The notes: a model not told the origin generated them from the letters alone. 64,000 bases of DNA from Burkholderiaceae bacterium (GCA_026125795.1 JAHCKM010000002.1:496001-560000), one strand, 5' to 3'. Numbered from the stretch's first letter, positions 1 to 9,527 are shown. Made by a program: numbers and translations.

Positions 1-2
1 CT

Positions 3-2816
3 GAAGACTGGGGCGTCATGCCGGCCCCGGATGCATACCTGATGCACTACGGCTACTACGAACGCGGCCGTGGCGCCTGGGTCGATGCCGGTGATGGCGA
101 CGACACGGTTCTGGGTACCGATGGGGCCGATGTCATCGTCGGCGGCCGTGGCAGCGACTCGCTGAACGGGCAGGCCGGGGCCGACACCTACATCGTGGGC
201 ATCGACGCAGGCTCGCTGGACCACATTGGCGATGTCGCGAGGTTCAACGGCGAAGCAGACGGCATCTTTCTCGCCTACGGCGGCAACCTGGCCGACCAGC
301 ACCAGGACACTGTCGAATTCGATGCCAGCGTCGACCGCGCGCAGCTCGGTTATCGCTGGAGCGGCAACACGCTGCAGCTCACGAGCGGAGGCGCCCTCTT
401 TCTGGAGATCGACTACGACGACGGGTTGCGCGGGCAGCCCGGCGCGGCGGGCATCGAGCGCTTCGTGTTCGCCGACGGCGTCAGCTTCGGCCTCGACGAA
501 CTGCTCGCTCAACTGCCTGAGGTGCCCGAGCTGTCACCCATCGGTACGGACGGCGACGACGTGCTGTCCGGCACGGACGGCGATGACGTGCTCGACGGCA
601 AAGCCGGGAACGACGTGCTCGACGCCGGCGCCGGCAATGACCTGCTCGACGGCGGCAGCGGCGCCGACACGCTGACCGGTGGCGCCGGCGACGATCAGTA
701 CCTCGTCGACGATGCTGTCGATCAGGTGCTCGAGGACTTGAACGCCGGCATCGACCGCGTCACCGCATCGATCAACTACGTGCTGCCCGCCAACGTCGAG
801 GCACTCGCCCTCTCAGGCAACGCGCTCGAAGGCACGGGCAATGCGCTGAACAACACGATCGATGGCAACGCGCTGGCCAACATCCTCGATGGTGCCGCGG
901 GCGCTGACACGATGACCGGTGGCGCCGGTGACGACCGCTACCACGTTGACGAGGCAGCCGACGTAGTGAACGAGGTGACCGGCGAAGGCAACGATACCGT
1001 CTACAGCACGGTCGCCTACACATTGGCCGTCGAAGTCGAGAACCTCATCCTCGAGGGCAATGCCGCACTGAACGCCACCGGCAACGCCGGCAACAACGTG
1101 CTGGTGGGCAACACGGGCGCCAACACGCTCAGCGCCGGCGCCGGCGCCGACGTGCTGTCCGGTGGCCAGGGCAACGACGTTCTCGACGGTGGTGCCGGCG
1201 ACGACCTGTATCTCTACAACCAGGGCGACGGCCGCGACACGATCACCGACGCCGCGGGCGCCGACATCCTGCGCTTTGGTTCGGGCATCACCATCGACTC
1301 GGTGGCCGCCCGCAACGTCGTGGTGGGCGGGCAGAACAGAGTCTTTCTCTCGATCCTCGGCGCGGACGGCACCGAGCAGCAGGATCAGGGGATCGAGCTG
1401 GCTACCGGCGGCGGCATCGAGACCTTCCAGTTCGCCAACGGCACCACCGCGACACTGGCCGATCTGATGGTGGTCACGCGCGCGCTCAACGGCTCCAACG
1501 CCGCTGAAACGCTCACCGGCGACCGGCGCGACGACACCATCAACGCGGGCGTCGGCGCTGACATCGTGTACGGCCGCACCGGCAACGACAAGCTCTATGG
1601 CGGCGTGAGCAACGACAAGCTGTTCGGCGAGGGCGGAAACGACCAGCTCTACGGCGAGACCGAGGCCGACGATCTGTGGGGTGGCGCCGGCAACGACCTG
1701 CTTGACGGCGGCAGTGGCAACGATCGGTTGTTCGGCGGCAGCGGCGACGACAACCTCAACGGCCGGGTCGATGCTGACCTGCTCGACGGCGGCGCAGGCC
1801 ACGACGTGCTGATCGGCGATTCCGGCCAGGACGAGCTGTACGCCGGCGACGGCAACGACAACCTGAGCGGCGGCACCGATGCCGACTTGTTGGCCGCAGG
1901 CGCCGGCAACGACACGATCGACGGCGGCTCGGGCACCGCGGTGGTGGTGGCTGGCGCGGGCAACGACCAGATCACGGTCGGCACCAACGCCGACTTCATC
2001 GACACCGGCGCGGGAGACGACACCATCGTGGCCGACTTCGGCGCCGACTTCATCGCTGCCGGCCGCGGCAACGACAGCATCAATGCCGGCGGCGATGCCG
2101 ACGTGGTCGCGTTCAACCGTGGCGACGGCGCCGACACCTACGTCACCAGCAGCTGGCAGAGCGACACGCTGAGCCTGGGCGGCGGCATCCGCTATGCGGA
2201 CCTCGCGCTGCGCAAGGTGGGCAACGACCTCGTGATCGACATGGGCGCCGGCGACAGCCTCACCTTCAAGGACTGGTACCTCAACAACTCGCGCCGCAAT
2301 ATCGCCCGGCTGCAGATGGTCACCGGCGCCGAGGGCGGCGACTACGACGCCGCATCCGGTGACCGCATGCGCAACAAGAAGGCGGTGAGCTTCAACTTCG
2401 ATGGACTGGTGGCGCGTTTCGACCAACTGCGCGCGGCCAACCCGTCGATGTCGAGCTGGGCGCCGGCGGCCGAGATGAACACGTACTACCAGAACGGCAG
2501 CAACACCCAGGCCATCGGCGGCGACCTCGCGTGGCGCTACGCCACGAGCAACGGCTCCGGCAGCTACGGCGACCTCGGCTGGACCGCGGTGCTGAGCAAG
2601 ACGGGCTCGATGAGTGCCACCACGTGGCAGACGCTGACGGCGTCAACCGGGGTCGATCCGTGGACCGCGCTGCAGGCCGGCATCAGCCTGGTGCCTGACC
2701 AGACCGTGGGTCTGCCGAGCCCGATCATGCCCGCGCAACCCCTGGGGCCAGAGCAGTTGGTCACGCAGGCGTTGAGTGCGGGCCTGCCACCCCGGCCGAG
2801 CTGGGTGCAGCCGTAA
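3..2816 (+). CDS. RTX calcium-binding repeat protein, C-terminal part (5' end outside window)
   Basis: The frame is already open at base 3, and the ATG at 18 has no ribosome binding site, so this is the last ~937 residues of a larger protein. It carries many glycine/aspartate-rich nonapeptides of the GGxGxDxL type (for example GGAGDDRY, GGSGNDRLFGG) around residues 30-60, 185-230, 300-420 and 520-720. These form calcium-binding parallel beta-rolls in type I secreted proteins. Between RTX blocks are two copies of a segment with NVEALALSGNA / EVENLILEGNA, typical of large haemolysin-like exoproteins. The last ~150 residues are not RTX and probably hold the uncleaved secretion signal. The HlyD-type adaptor follows 7 bases downstream, which supports export by a type I system. 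Whether it is an adhesin, enzyme or toxin depends on the missing N-terminal part. Confidence 0.88.
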   Translation, partial: EDWGVMPAPDAYLMHYGYYERGRGAWVDAGDGDDTVLGTDGADVIVGGRGSDSLNGQAGADTYIVGIDAGSLDHIGDVARFNGEADGIFLAYGGNLADQHQDTVEFDASVDRAQLGYRWSGNTLQLTSGGALFLEIDYDDGLRGQPGAAGIERFVFADGVSFGLDELLAQLPEVPELSPIGTDGDDVLSGTDGDDVLDGKAGNDVLDAGAGNDLLDGGSGADTLTGGAGDDQYLVDDAVDQVLEDLNAGIDRVTASINYVLPANVEALALSGNALEGTGNALNNTIDGNALANILDGAAGADTMTGGAGDDRYHVDEAADVVNEVTGEGNDTVYSTVAYTLAVEVENLILEGNAALNATGNAGNNVLVGNTGANTLSAGAGADVLSGGQGNDVLDGGAGDDLYLYNQGDGRDTITDAAGADILRFGSGITIDSVAARNVVVGGQNRVFLSILGADGTEQQDQGIELATGGGIETFQFANGTTATLADLMVVTRALNGSNAAETLTGDRRDDTINAGVGADIVYGRTGNDKLYGGVSNDKLFGEGGNDQLYGETEADDLWGGAGNDLLDGGSGNDRLFGGSGDDNLNGRVDADLLDGGAGHDVLIGDSGQDELYAGDGNDNLSGGTDADLLAAGAGNDTIDGGSGTAVVVAGAGNDQITVGTNADFIDTGAGDDTIVADFGADFIAAGRGNDSINAGGDADVVAFNRGDGADTYVTSSWQSDTLSLGGGIRYADLALRKVGNDLVIDMGAGDSLTFKDWYLNNSRRNIARLQMVTGAEGGDYDAASGDRMRNKKAVSFNFDGLVARFDQLRAANPSMSSWAPAAEMNTYYQNGSNTQAIGGDLAWRYATSNGSGSYGDLGWTAVLSKTGSMSATTWQTLTASTGVDPWTALQAGISLVPDQTVGLPSPIMPAQPLGPEQLVTQALSAGLPPRPSWVQP

Positions 2817-2823
2817 GAGATCC

Positions 2824-4176
2824 ATGCCCGCACGGAATGCCACCACGTTGAGCGCAGAGGCGCTCGATTTCGCCGCCGATCTGCTGGCCATCCAGGAGCG
2901 GCCACCGCAGCGGCTGCCGCGCCTGCTGCTGCTGGTGACGGCCGCGCTGGTGTTGCTGCTCGTGCTGTGGGCCAGCTTCGCGAAGCTTGACATCATCGCC
3001 ACCGCCGAGGGCCGGCTCGTGCCGCTGAGCTTCACCAAGGTGGTCCAGCCGGCCGATGCCGGCGTGGTCAGCGAGATCCTGGTCAAGGACGGCGATGTGG
3101 TGGCCGAGGGCCAGACGCTGCTGCGGCTCGACCCGCGGCTGTCGCGGGCCGACACGCAGGCGTTCGGCACCGAGGTGGCACTGCGCCAGTTGACGCTGCG
3201 CCGCATCGACGCCGAGCTGGCGGATCGGGTCTCCGAGCCGCGGCCCACCGACCGCATGGATCTGTATGCGCAGGTCGACGGCCGCTTCAAGGCGCAGCGG
3301 CAGGCCTTTCTCGATGCGGTGGCGCAGGAGCAGGAGGCGCAGAACAAGGCGCGCGCGGATCTGGCTGCCGCCCGGCAGGTGCACGAGAAGCTGGCGCGCA
3401 CGGTGCCGATGTACCAGCAGTCGGCGCAGGCCTACCAGCGGCTGGTGAAGGAGGGCTTCGTGGGCGAGCTGGCCGCGGTGGACAAGTCGCGCGAGGCCTT
3501 GGAGAAGGAGAAGGATCTCGATGCGCAAGCCGCCAACGTGACGAGCCTGCAGGCCGCCATCGCGCAGAGCGACAAGCGCATCGCCGCACTGCGCTCGCAA
3601 TACCGCAGCCAGCTGGCCAACGAGCGCGGCGAGACCGTGGCGCTGCTCAACCGCAGCGACCAGGAGCTGGAGAAGTCCAACGTGAAGGCTGGCATGCTGG
3701 AGATCAGGGCCCCCTACGCCGGCGTGGTGAAGGATCTGGCGGTGAAAACCAAAGGTGCCGTGGTGGCCGCGGGCAGCGTGCTGCTGAGCGTGGTGCCGAT
3801 CAACGAGCCCCTGCAGGCGGAGGTGCTGCTGAAGAACGAAGACGTGGGCTTCGTGGCGCAGGGGCAGCAGGCGCGCATCAAGGTGGCCGCATACCCGTTC
3901 CAGAAGTACGGACTGCTCGAGAGCCGCGTCAAGCTGGTGAGCGCCGATTCCGCCGACCCGAAGCAGACGCCGTCCGGCCAGCCGCCGGCGCTCACGTATC
4001 GCGCGATGCTCGACTTGTCGAGCCGGCATCTCGTGAGCGCAGGCACAGGCGAGACCTTGGCGCTGACGCCCGGCATGCTGGTGTCGGCGGAGATCCATCA
4101 AGGGCGCCGCACGGTGATGGAGTACCTGCTGTCGCCGGTGAGAAAGCTGGCGCAGGAGGCGGCGCGAGAGCGCTGA
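2824..4176 (+). CDS. HlyD-family type I secretion membrane fusion protein
   Basis: This is the periplasmic adaptor that links an inner-membrane ABC exporter to an outer-membrane TolC-like channel. The 450-residue protein has a short cytoplasmic N-terminus and one hydrophobic segment (about residues 33-52). A lipoyl-like half follows (AEGRLVPLSFTKVVQPADAG), then a long charged helical hairpin (about 100-270), the second lipoyl half (EIRAPYAGVVKDL) and a beta-barrel C-terminal domain. ATG 2824 was chosen because it directly follows the RTX stop; an in-frame ATG at 2776 would overlap the RTX gene by 41 bases and has no support. No ABC ATPase is seen here, so it probably lies upstream of the window. 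Confidence 0.93.
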   Translation: MPARNATTLSAEALDFAADLLAIQERPPQRLPRLLLLVTAALVLLLVLWASFAKLDIIATAEGRLVPLSFTKVVQPADAGVVSEILVKDGDVVAEGQTLLRLDPRLSRADTQAFGTEVALRQLTLRRIDAELADRVSEPRPTDRMDLYAQVDGRFKAQRQAFLDAVAQEQEAQNKARADLAAARQVHEKLARTVPMYQQSAQAYQRLVKEGFVGELAAVDKSREALEKEKDLDAQAANVTSLQAAIAQSDKRIAALRSQYRSQLANERGETVALLNRSDQELEKSNVKAGMLEIRAPYAGVVKDLAVKTKGAVVAAGSVLLSVVPINEPLQAEVLLKNEDVGFVAQGQQARIKVAAYPFQKYGLLESRVKLVSADSADPKQTPSGQPPALTYRAMLDLSSRHLVSAGTGETLALTPGMLVSAEIHQGRRTVMEYLLSPVRKLAQEAARER

Positions 4177-4252
4177 GCTGCTTTCCGGGCGCCGGAAACA
4201 TCGGGAAACGGCGCCCCTTCGGCAAGGCCGGCTCGCTTTGCCAAAATGCGGC

Positions 4253-5104
4253 ATGGCCACGCAAGCAATCACCCAGGAGCTGCGCGACTGGATCGTCGCG
4301 CAGGCGCGCGCCGGTTGCCGTCCCGAAGACGTGCTGCAGTCGATGCGCAGCAGCGGATGGGACGAAGAGACCGCGCTCGATGCGCTCGAGACCACGCTGG
4401 AGCAGTACCTCGCCGCGCATGCCAAGAAAGAGGTACTGCCCGCGCCGGTGCCGGTGCCGGGCCCCGACCTCACCGGCAACCCGAGCAAGGTGCAGGTGCT
4501 CGACCGCGAAGTCGAGATCGTGATGACGATGGCGAGCCCGCGGCTCGTGGTGTTTGGCGGCCTGCTGTCCGACGACGAGTGCGAGCAGATGATCGCGCTG
4601 TCGGCGCCGAAGCTGGCGCGCTCCGAGACCGTGCACACGCCCACCGGCGGCAGCGAGGTGCACGCCTCGCGCACCAGCGAAGGCATGTTCTTCGAGCGCG
4701 GCGAGAACCCGCTGTGCGAACGCATCGAGCAGCGCATCGGCGCGCTGCTCAACTGGCCGGTGCAAAACGGCGAGGGGCTGCAGGTGCTGCGTTACCGGCC
4801 CGGTGCGGAGTACAAGGCGCACCACGACTATTTCGATCCGGCGCAGCCCGGCACGCCCACTATCCTGCAGCGCGGCGGCCAGCGGGTGGGCACGCTGATC
4901 ATGTACCTCAACACGCCGCAGCGCGGCGGCGGCACCGGTTTTCCCGATGTGGGCGTCGAGGTCGGCCCGATGCGCGGCAACGCGGTGTTCTTCAGCTACG
5001 ACCGCGCGCACGTGGCGACGCGCACGCTGCACGCCGGCCTGCCGGTGCTCGAAGGCGAGAAGTGGGTTGCCACCAAGTGGCTGCGAGAGGGCGAGTTCCG
5101 CTAG
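4253..5104 (+). CDS. 2OG-Fe(II) oxygenase, prolyl 4-hydroxylase alpha-subunit-like
   Basis: A 283-residue protein whose C-terminal ~190 residues match the P4Hc fold of iron- and 2-oxoglutarate-dependent hydroxylases. Visible ligands are the HxD pair in AHHDYFDP, the distal His in TLHAGLPV, and the 2-oxoglutarate-binding Lys in GEKWVATKW. The first ~60 residues (RDWIVAQARAGCRPEDVLQSM) look like a UBA-like helical bundle. The ATG at 4253 is preferred over the in-frame TTG at 4238. A weak -10-like CAAAAT (4242-4247) lies 5 bases before it, so the transcript may be nearly leaderless. The target protein cannot be told from sequence. It is monocistronic between the HlyD gene and a convergent gene. 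Confidence 0.9.
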   Translation: MATQAITQELRDWIVAQARAGCRPEDVLQSMRSSGWDEETALDALETTLEQYLAAHAKKEVLPAPVPVPGPDLTGNPSKVQVLDREVEIVMTMASPRLVVFGGLLSDDECEQMIALSAPKLARSETVHTPTGGSEVHASRTSEGMFFERGENPLCERIEQRIGALLNWPVQNGEGLQVLRYRPGAEYKAHHDYFDPAQPGTPTILQRGGQRVGTLIMYLNTPQRGGGTGFPDVGVEVGPMRGNAVFFSYDRAHVATRTLHAGLPVLEGEKWVATKWLREGEFR

Positions 5105-5123
5105 GCCGCTCGGGGCCGCGCGC

Positions 5124-5621
5124 TCACAGGGTGCTGCTCGGGCTCGGCGTGATCTGGCGCAACGCACCGAACGGCCGCGCCCGCGCAATGCGCTCGTTCT
5201 TGCGCTCGTCCCACAGCTGCGGGCCTTCCAGAGGCCACTGCGCGATCACCGGGCGCAACTCGTCGCGCGGCAGCCGCACGAATGCCGGCTTGCTCAGCCG
5301 CAGGATCCACAGTCCGGTGCACAGCTTGCGCGGCAGCGCTGCCTTGGCCAGCGGCGCCCAGTAGACGCAGCGGCGCTCGCCCCAGAACAATTGGCGCTCG
5401 AAGTGCACCCGGCCCGCGATGCCGCTCTCGGGCGGAAACAACAGGTCGTGCGTGTGCGTCTGCAGCACCGCATAGGCCAGATCGCCGGGCGTGTCGCCGC
5501 GGTCGCGGTAGACGACGATCACACGCTCGATGTCGGTGGCGCTCACACGGTCGATCTCCTGACCGTCGCGCGAGACGATCAACTCCATCGATTGCCAGCG
5601 CGTGTGCAGCATCGGCTTCAT
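5124..5621 (-). CDS. conserved hypothetical protein
   Basis: A 165-residue soluble protein starting MKPMLHTRW. I do not recognise a named family. There is no signal peptide or membrane segment. The composition is rich in Trp, Arg and Pro, with a compact central region (LFPPESGIAGRVHFERQLF) and a C-terminal basic stretch (WDERKNERIARARPFG). Codon use matches the neighbours and the frame is uninterrupted, so it is probably a real gene. It is convergent with the prolyl hydroxylase gene, with 19 bases between stops. The open frame extends back to 5681, but the start at 5621 leaves room for a promoter. No function is proposed. Confidence 0.6.
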   Translation of the reverse strand: MKPMLHTRWQSMELIVSRDGQEIDRVSATDIERVIVVYRDRGDTPGDLAYAVLQTHTHDLLFPPESGIAGRVHFERQLFWGERRCVYWAPLAKAALPRKLCTGLWILRLSKPAFVRLPRDELRPVIAQWPLEGPQLWDERKNERIARARPFGALRQITPSPSSTL

Positions 5622-5853
5622 GGTGCACACGGTAGCGGCGTCCCCGGCCGTTGTCGCGTGTTGGGCCAGCTCGGCTCGCACGATCGGCGCGCCGGCGTGA
5701 AAAGCTGCGCGTCGGTTACGACTCGCCGACGGCCGCGCTGATGTATTGGCTGCGGCGAGGCGACCTCGCGGTCGCTTCGGCGGCCTCCGGAGCTTTCGCG
5801 CCTTGAGTTCGCTGGCCGGGAGCCCGTCGCCGCAGCGGGCTTGCGGCCGCTTC
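5622..5853. other. intergenic region without a recognised gene
   Basis: 232 bases between two minus-strand genes. Short open frames occur on both strands, but they have arginine/alanine-rich shadow composition and no start signal. No terminator with a T tract and no clear promoter was seen. Confidence 0.4.
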
Positions 5854-6549
5854 TCAGCGGCCCAGCACCTGCAGCTCGTGCGACGGCAGCGTGAACACGC
5901 CCGGGCGGTCGCACTGTTGCAGCGCGCGCAGCAGCCCCAGCGCCACGGTGCGTGCAGCGATCGGCCGCACGGAATCGGGCAGCAGCCAACCGAGCGCCGC
6001 GTTGAGCGCCGACCCCGCGCGTTCGACCGGCCGCGCCGGTTGCCCCAGTGCGGCGCGATCGCCGATCAACAACGATGGCCGCGCGAGCAGCACGCAGTCG
6101 TAGCCGAGCGTCTTCACCGCCTGCTCCAGCTCGCCCTTCACGCGGTTGTAGAACACACGCGACGACGCATCGGCGCCGAGCGCGGACACCAGGCCAAGCC
6201 GCCTGGCGCCGGCGGCGCGCGCGGCGCGCGCAAAGGCCAGCGCGGCGTCGAAGTCGACCGCGCGAAACGCGGCCTGCGAACCGGCCGCCTTGATGGTGGT
6301 GCCGATGCAGCAGAACGCATCGTCGGCCGGCGGCAGGTCGACCAGCGGTTGAGCGTAGTCGACGACGTGCTGCGTCAAGCCGTTGCGCTTGGCCAGCTCG
6401 GCGTTGCGCGTGCGCACCAGCACGTGCACCGCGCCCACGGAGCTGTCGGCCAGCAAGGCATCGAGCAACTCGCGTCCCACCAGACCGGTGCCGCCGGCCA
6501 CCAGGGCGTCCCGGCGTCTTTTGCCGATGGCGAAGCGGGTTGGCGTCAT
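5854..6549 (-). CDS. NAD(P)-dependent short-chain oxidoreductase, HTATIP2-like
   Basis: A 231-residue Rossmann-fold protein with an N-terminal dinucleotide-binding motif (VAGGTGLVGREL, about residues 17-28) and a YxxxK-type catalytic pair (YNRVK, about residue 140). CCIGTTIKAAG and LGLVSALGADASS are strongly typical of the atypical SDR group containing human HTATIP2/TIP30 and bacterial NAD(P)H-binding proteins. These act on unknown substrates or bind cofactor as sensors. It is transcribed away from the Rieske operon, with 100 bases between start codons. Confidence 0.85.
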   Translation of the reverse strand: MTPTRFAIGKRRRDALVAGGTGLVGRELLDALLADSSVGAVHVLVRTRNAELAKRNGLTQHVVDYAQPLVDLPPADDAFCCIGTTIKAAGSQAAFRAVDFDAALAFARAARAAGARRLGLVSALGADASSRVFYNRVKGELEQAVKTLGYDCVLLARPSLLIGDRAALGQPARPVERAGSALNAALGWLLPDSVRPIAARTVALGLLRALQQCDRPGVFTLPSHELQVLGR

Positions 6550-6613
6550 GGGCCGCGATTGTGCGCGCCGCGTGGTCTCAGCACTCCAACGGCCTAGGGG
6601 TTTCCCTGCGCGT

Positions 6614-6643
6614 TTGTCGCGCCTCGGACACGGCCACTAGACT
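6614..6643 (+). promoter_or_regulatory. candidate promoter of the Rieske/ligase/TRAP operon
   Basis: TTGTCG (6614-6619) and TAGACT (6638-6643) are separated by 18 bases. The ATG at 6650 follows the -10 hexamer by 6 bases, so transcription would start at or next to the start codon (leaderless or nearly so). This is a match to the sigma-70 pattern only. Confidence 0.4.
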
Positions 6644-6649
6644 CATTGC

Positions 6650-8038
6650 ATGCAAGCGGCTCAAAACGAACGGATCACGCGCGTCGGCCCCGGTACCGCG
6701 TGCGGTGCACTCATGCGGTGCTACTGGCAACCGGTGGCCTTGCTCGACGAGTTCGATCCCGCGCTTGATCCGCGCATGGCGTCGCGCCCGGTCAAACGGG
6801 TTCGCATGCTGGGTCAGGACCTTGTTCTGTTTCGCGACGGCACGGGGCGCTACGGCTTGCTCGATCGCGACTGCCCGCACCGGGGCGCCGACCTGGCGTT
6901 CGGCCGCCACGAGCCCGAAGGCCTGCGCTGTCCGTTCCACGGCTGGAAGTTTGCGGTCGACGGGCGTTGCCTCGAGACACCGGCTGAAGGCGTGGGCTCG
7001 ACGCTGTGCGCGCGCGTGCGCCAGCGCAGCTATCCGGTGCGCGAGCAGTCCGGCGTGTTGTTCGCATGGTTCGGGCCCGTTGGCAGCACACCGCCCGAGC
7101 TGCCGGCGCTCGACGCATTTCGCGCGCCGCCGTCGCACAGCTTTGCCTTCAAGGGCCTGTGGCACTGCAACTGGCTGCAGGCGTTCGAGGTGGGGATCGA
7201 TCCGGCGCATCCGTCGTTCCTGCACCGCTACCTGCGCGACGAGCAGGGCGGCGATGCCTACGGCCGGCAGTTTCGTGCCGCCAGCGTGGGCGATGTGAAC
7301 GGCGAGCGCTGGCCGATGACGCGCGTGATGCGCGAGCGCACGTCGCCGGAGATCCGCCATGAAGAGATCGCACCGGGGCTGACCCGCATCACCGCCTTGC
7401 GCATCATCAATGACCACCTGACGCACGTGCGTGTCACGCACGCACTGTTTCCGTACACCTTTGTGATCCCGCTGTCGGAGACCGTCACGATCACGCAGAT
7501 GCACGTGCCGGTGGACGACACCCACACCTACTGGTACTCGTTCTTCACCAGCTTCGACAAGCCGCTCGACAAGGTCACCATGCGCGCACAGCGCCTGCAG
7601 GGCCTGTCGTTGCCCGACTACGTGCCGCTGCACGGCGCGCACGACGATTGGGGCTTCGACCCCGAGGAGCAGCGCACGCGCACCTACCTCGGCATGGGTG
7701 AAGAAGACATCAACCGGCACGACCAATGGGCGGTGGAGAGCATGGGCCCGATCCAGGACCGCACGCGCGAGCACCTGGGCACCAGCGACAAGGTGATCAT
7801 GGCCAACCGCCGCATGCTGCTCAAGGCCATCGAGCAGGTGCAGCAGGGCGGGCGCGCGCCGATGGCGCTCGATGCCGAGCAGGCGGCCGCGCTCACCGGC
7901 CCCGACACCATGGATTGCATCGCACCGGCCGATCGCTGGGATGCGTTCTGGCGCGAGGCGGCCGCCGCCAAGCGTGCGCGCGCCGCTTGGCTGAGCGGCA
8001 GCGCGTCGGCGCTCGCGTCCAGCGAGGCCCATCGATGA
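6650..8038 (+). CDS. Rieske non-haem iron oxygenase, alpha subunit
   Basis: A 462-residue aromatic-ring-hydroxylating-type oxygenase of the phthalate 4,5-dioxygenase / LigX-like branch, which works as a homo-oligomer without a beta subunit. The Rieske [2Fe-2S] site is visible as DCPHRGADL followed by LRCPFHGWKF (about residues 75-105). The mononuclear iron site is FEVGIDPAHPSFLHRY (about 180-195), with the bridging Asp and both His present. It would take electrons through the ferredoxin encoded two genes downstream. Its stop overlaps the start of the ligase gene by four bases (ATGA), indicating co-translation. The substrate is unknown. Members of this branch hydroxylate or O/N-dealkylate aromatic and heterocyclic acids. 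Confidence 0.93.
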   Translation: MQAAQNERITRVGPGTACGALMRCYWQPVALLDEFDPALDPRMASRPVKRVRMLGQDLVLFRDGTGRYGLLDRDCPHRGADLAFGRHEPEGLRCPFHGWKFAVDGRCLETPAEGVGSTLCARVRQRSYPVREQSGVLFAWFGPVGSTPPELPALDAFRAPPSHSFAFKGLWHCNWLQAFEVGIDPAHPSFLHRYLRDEQGGDAYGRQFRAASVGDVNGERWPMTRVMRERTSPEIRHEEIAPGLTRITALRIINDHLTHVRVTHALFPYTFVIPLSETVTITQMHVPVDDTHTYWYSFFTSFDKPLDKVTMRAQRLQGLSLPDYVPLHGAHDDWGFDPEEQRTRTYLGMGEEDINRHDQWAVESMGPIQDRTREHLGTSDKVIMANRRMLLKAIEQVQQGGRAPMALDAEQAAALTGPDTMDCIAPADRWDAFWREAAAAKRARAAWLSGSASALASSEAHR

Positions 8039-9507
8039 CGTTTTTCGCCCAACGCTGCGGCATCCACGACATGCCGCGCGCGTTGGCGTGCGAGCAGGTG
8101 CTGCAGCGCATCGCCGACGAGCGCATCCAGCGCGTGCGCGTCGCCTGGTGCGACCTGCACGGCGTGTGGCGCGGCAAGACGCTGATGCCGCACGCGGTGA
8201 ACGACGCGCTGCTGCAGGGCCTCGGGATGGTCAGCACGGTGATGCTGAAAGAAACCTCCGATCGCACCGCGTACCCGGTGTTCGAGCCCGGACTGGCCGA
8301 CGAGCTGCCGGGCTTCGGCGCCGCCAACAACCTGCTGCTGTTGCCCGACCCGGGCAGCTTTCGCGTGCTGCCCTGGGCCGAGGGCACCGGCTGGATGCAG
8401 GCGCAGCCGTGGTTCGACGATGCCAAACCCGTGGCGCTCGACACGCGCCGCGTGCTGCAGCACGCGCTGGCCGAACTGGCGCGCGAGGGATACGGACTGC
8501 GCTGCGGCCTCGAGGTCGAGTTCCACATCTACCGCATCGACGACGGGCGGCTCGATCCGCAGCGCGCCGCCTGGCCCGGCGAGCCGCCCGCGGTGTCGAT
8601 GATCCATCCGGGCTACAACCTGCTGGCCGAGAACTGGTCCGACCAGGCGGATGACGCCCTGGGCGTGGTGCAGCGCACCGCGCTGGGCCTGGGGCTGCCG
8701 CTGCGTTCGCTCGAGATCGAACTCGGCCCGAGCCAGGTCGAGGCGGTGTTCGACGCCACCGATGCGCTGACCGCGGCCGACCACATGGTGCTGTTTCGCA
8801 ACGGCGTGCGCCAGGCGCTGCGCCGCGCCGGCTACCACGCCAGCTTCATGTGCCTGCCGCCGTTTCCCAACGTGATGGCCAGCGGCTGGCACCTGCATCA
8901 ATCGCTGGTCGATCTGCGCGACGGCAGCAACGCGATGGTGCGCGACACGCCCGCGCCGGGCACGACGCCGACCGATGCCACGCACACCTTGTCCGACACC
9001 GGCGCGTTGCACCTGGCCGGCGTGCTGGCGCATGCCCCAGCGAGCGCGGCGTTGTGCACGCCGACCATCAACGGCTTCGGCCGTTTCCGCCCCAATGCGC
9101 TGGCGCCGCAGGCCGTGCTGTGGGGGCGCGACAACCGCGGCGCGATGGTGCGGGTGCTCGGGCGTTGCGGCGACGCGGCCACGCGCATCGAAAACCGCAT
9201 CGGCGAGCCCAGCGCCAACCCCTACCTGTACATCGCGGCGCAGATCCACTGCGGCCTGGACGGCATGCGCCGCAAGCTGCAGGCCGGTCCGGCCACCGAC
9301 TCGCCCTACGCAGGCACGGCCACACGGCTGCCCACCACGCTCGGCGACGCGCTCGATGCGCTCGCCGCCGACACGACGCTGGTGCGCGCGTTCGGCGCGC
9401 CCTTCATCGAGAGCTTCGTGCGCATCAAACGCGCCGAGCTGTCGCGCTACGCGCAGGCCGGCGACAAGGACGAGTGGCAGCGCCGCGAGTACTTCAGCCG
9501 ATTCTGA
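8035..9507 (+). CDS. glutamine-synthetase-family ligase (probable gamma-glutamyl-amide synthase)
   Basis: A 490-residue member of the type I glutamine synthetase fold. Active-site elements are intact: the ExE metal site (GLEVEFHIY), SLEIELGPSQVE, the HxHxS-like loop (ASGWHLHQSL), the ATP/glutamate Arg region (NGFGRFRPNALAP, WGRDNRGAMVRV) and RIENRIGEPSANPY. The N-terminus (VRVAWCDLHGVWRGKTL) is of the divergent type seen in catabolic paralogues such as PuuA, IpuC and the anilide synthases, rather than housekeeping GlnA. It sits between an oxygenase and its ferredoxin, so it more likely glutamylates an amine substrate than assimilates ammonium. That role is inference from context; the family fold is clear. 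Confidence 0.9.
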   Translation: MTFFAQRCGIHDMPRALACEQVLQRIADERIQRVRVAWCDLHGVWRGKTLMPHAVNDALLQGLGMVSTVMLKETSDRTAYPVFEPGLADELPGFGAANNLLLLPDPGSFRVLPWAEGTGWMQAQPWFDDAKPVALDTRRVLQHALAELAREGYGLRCGLEVEFHIYRIDDGRLDPQRAAWPGEPPAVSMIHPGYNLLAENWSDQADDALGVVQRTALGLGLPLRSLEIELGPSQVEAVFDATDALTAADHMVLFRNGVRQALRRAGYHASFMCLPPFPNVMASGWHLHQSLVDLRDGSNAMVRDTPAPGTTPTDATHTLSDTGALHLAGVLAHAPASAALCTPTINGFGRFRPNALAPQAVLWGRDNRGAMVRVLGRCGDAATRIENRIGEPSANPYLYIAAQIHCGLDGMRRKLQAGPATDSPYAGTATRLPTTLGDALDALAADTTLVRAFGAPFIESFVRIKRAELSRYAQAGDKDEWQRREYFSRF

Positions 9508-9527
9508 ATGAACCGACTCTCACGCTC

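Noticed and set aside
813-2426. 537-residue open frame antisense to the RTX gene
   Set aside because: It mirrors the repeat structure of the RTX coding strand and has no family similarity; a GC-driven shadow.
5618-5989. Small minus-strand gene between the hypothetical and the oxidoreductase
   Set aside because: Arg/Ala-rich, overlaps the oxidoreductase 3' end in another frame, no ribosome binding site or motif.
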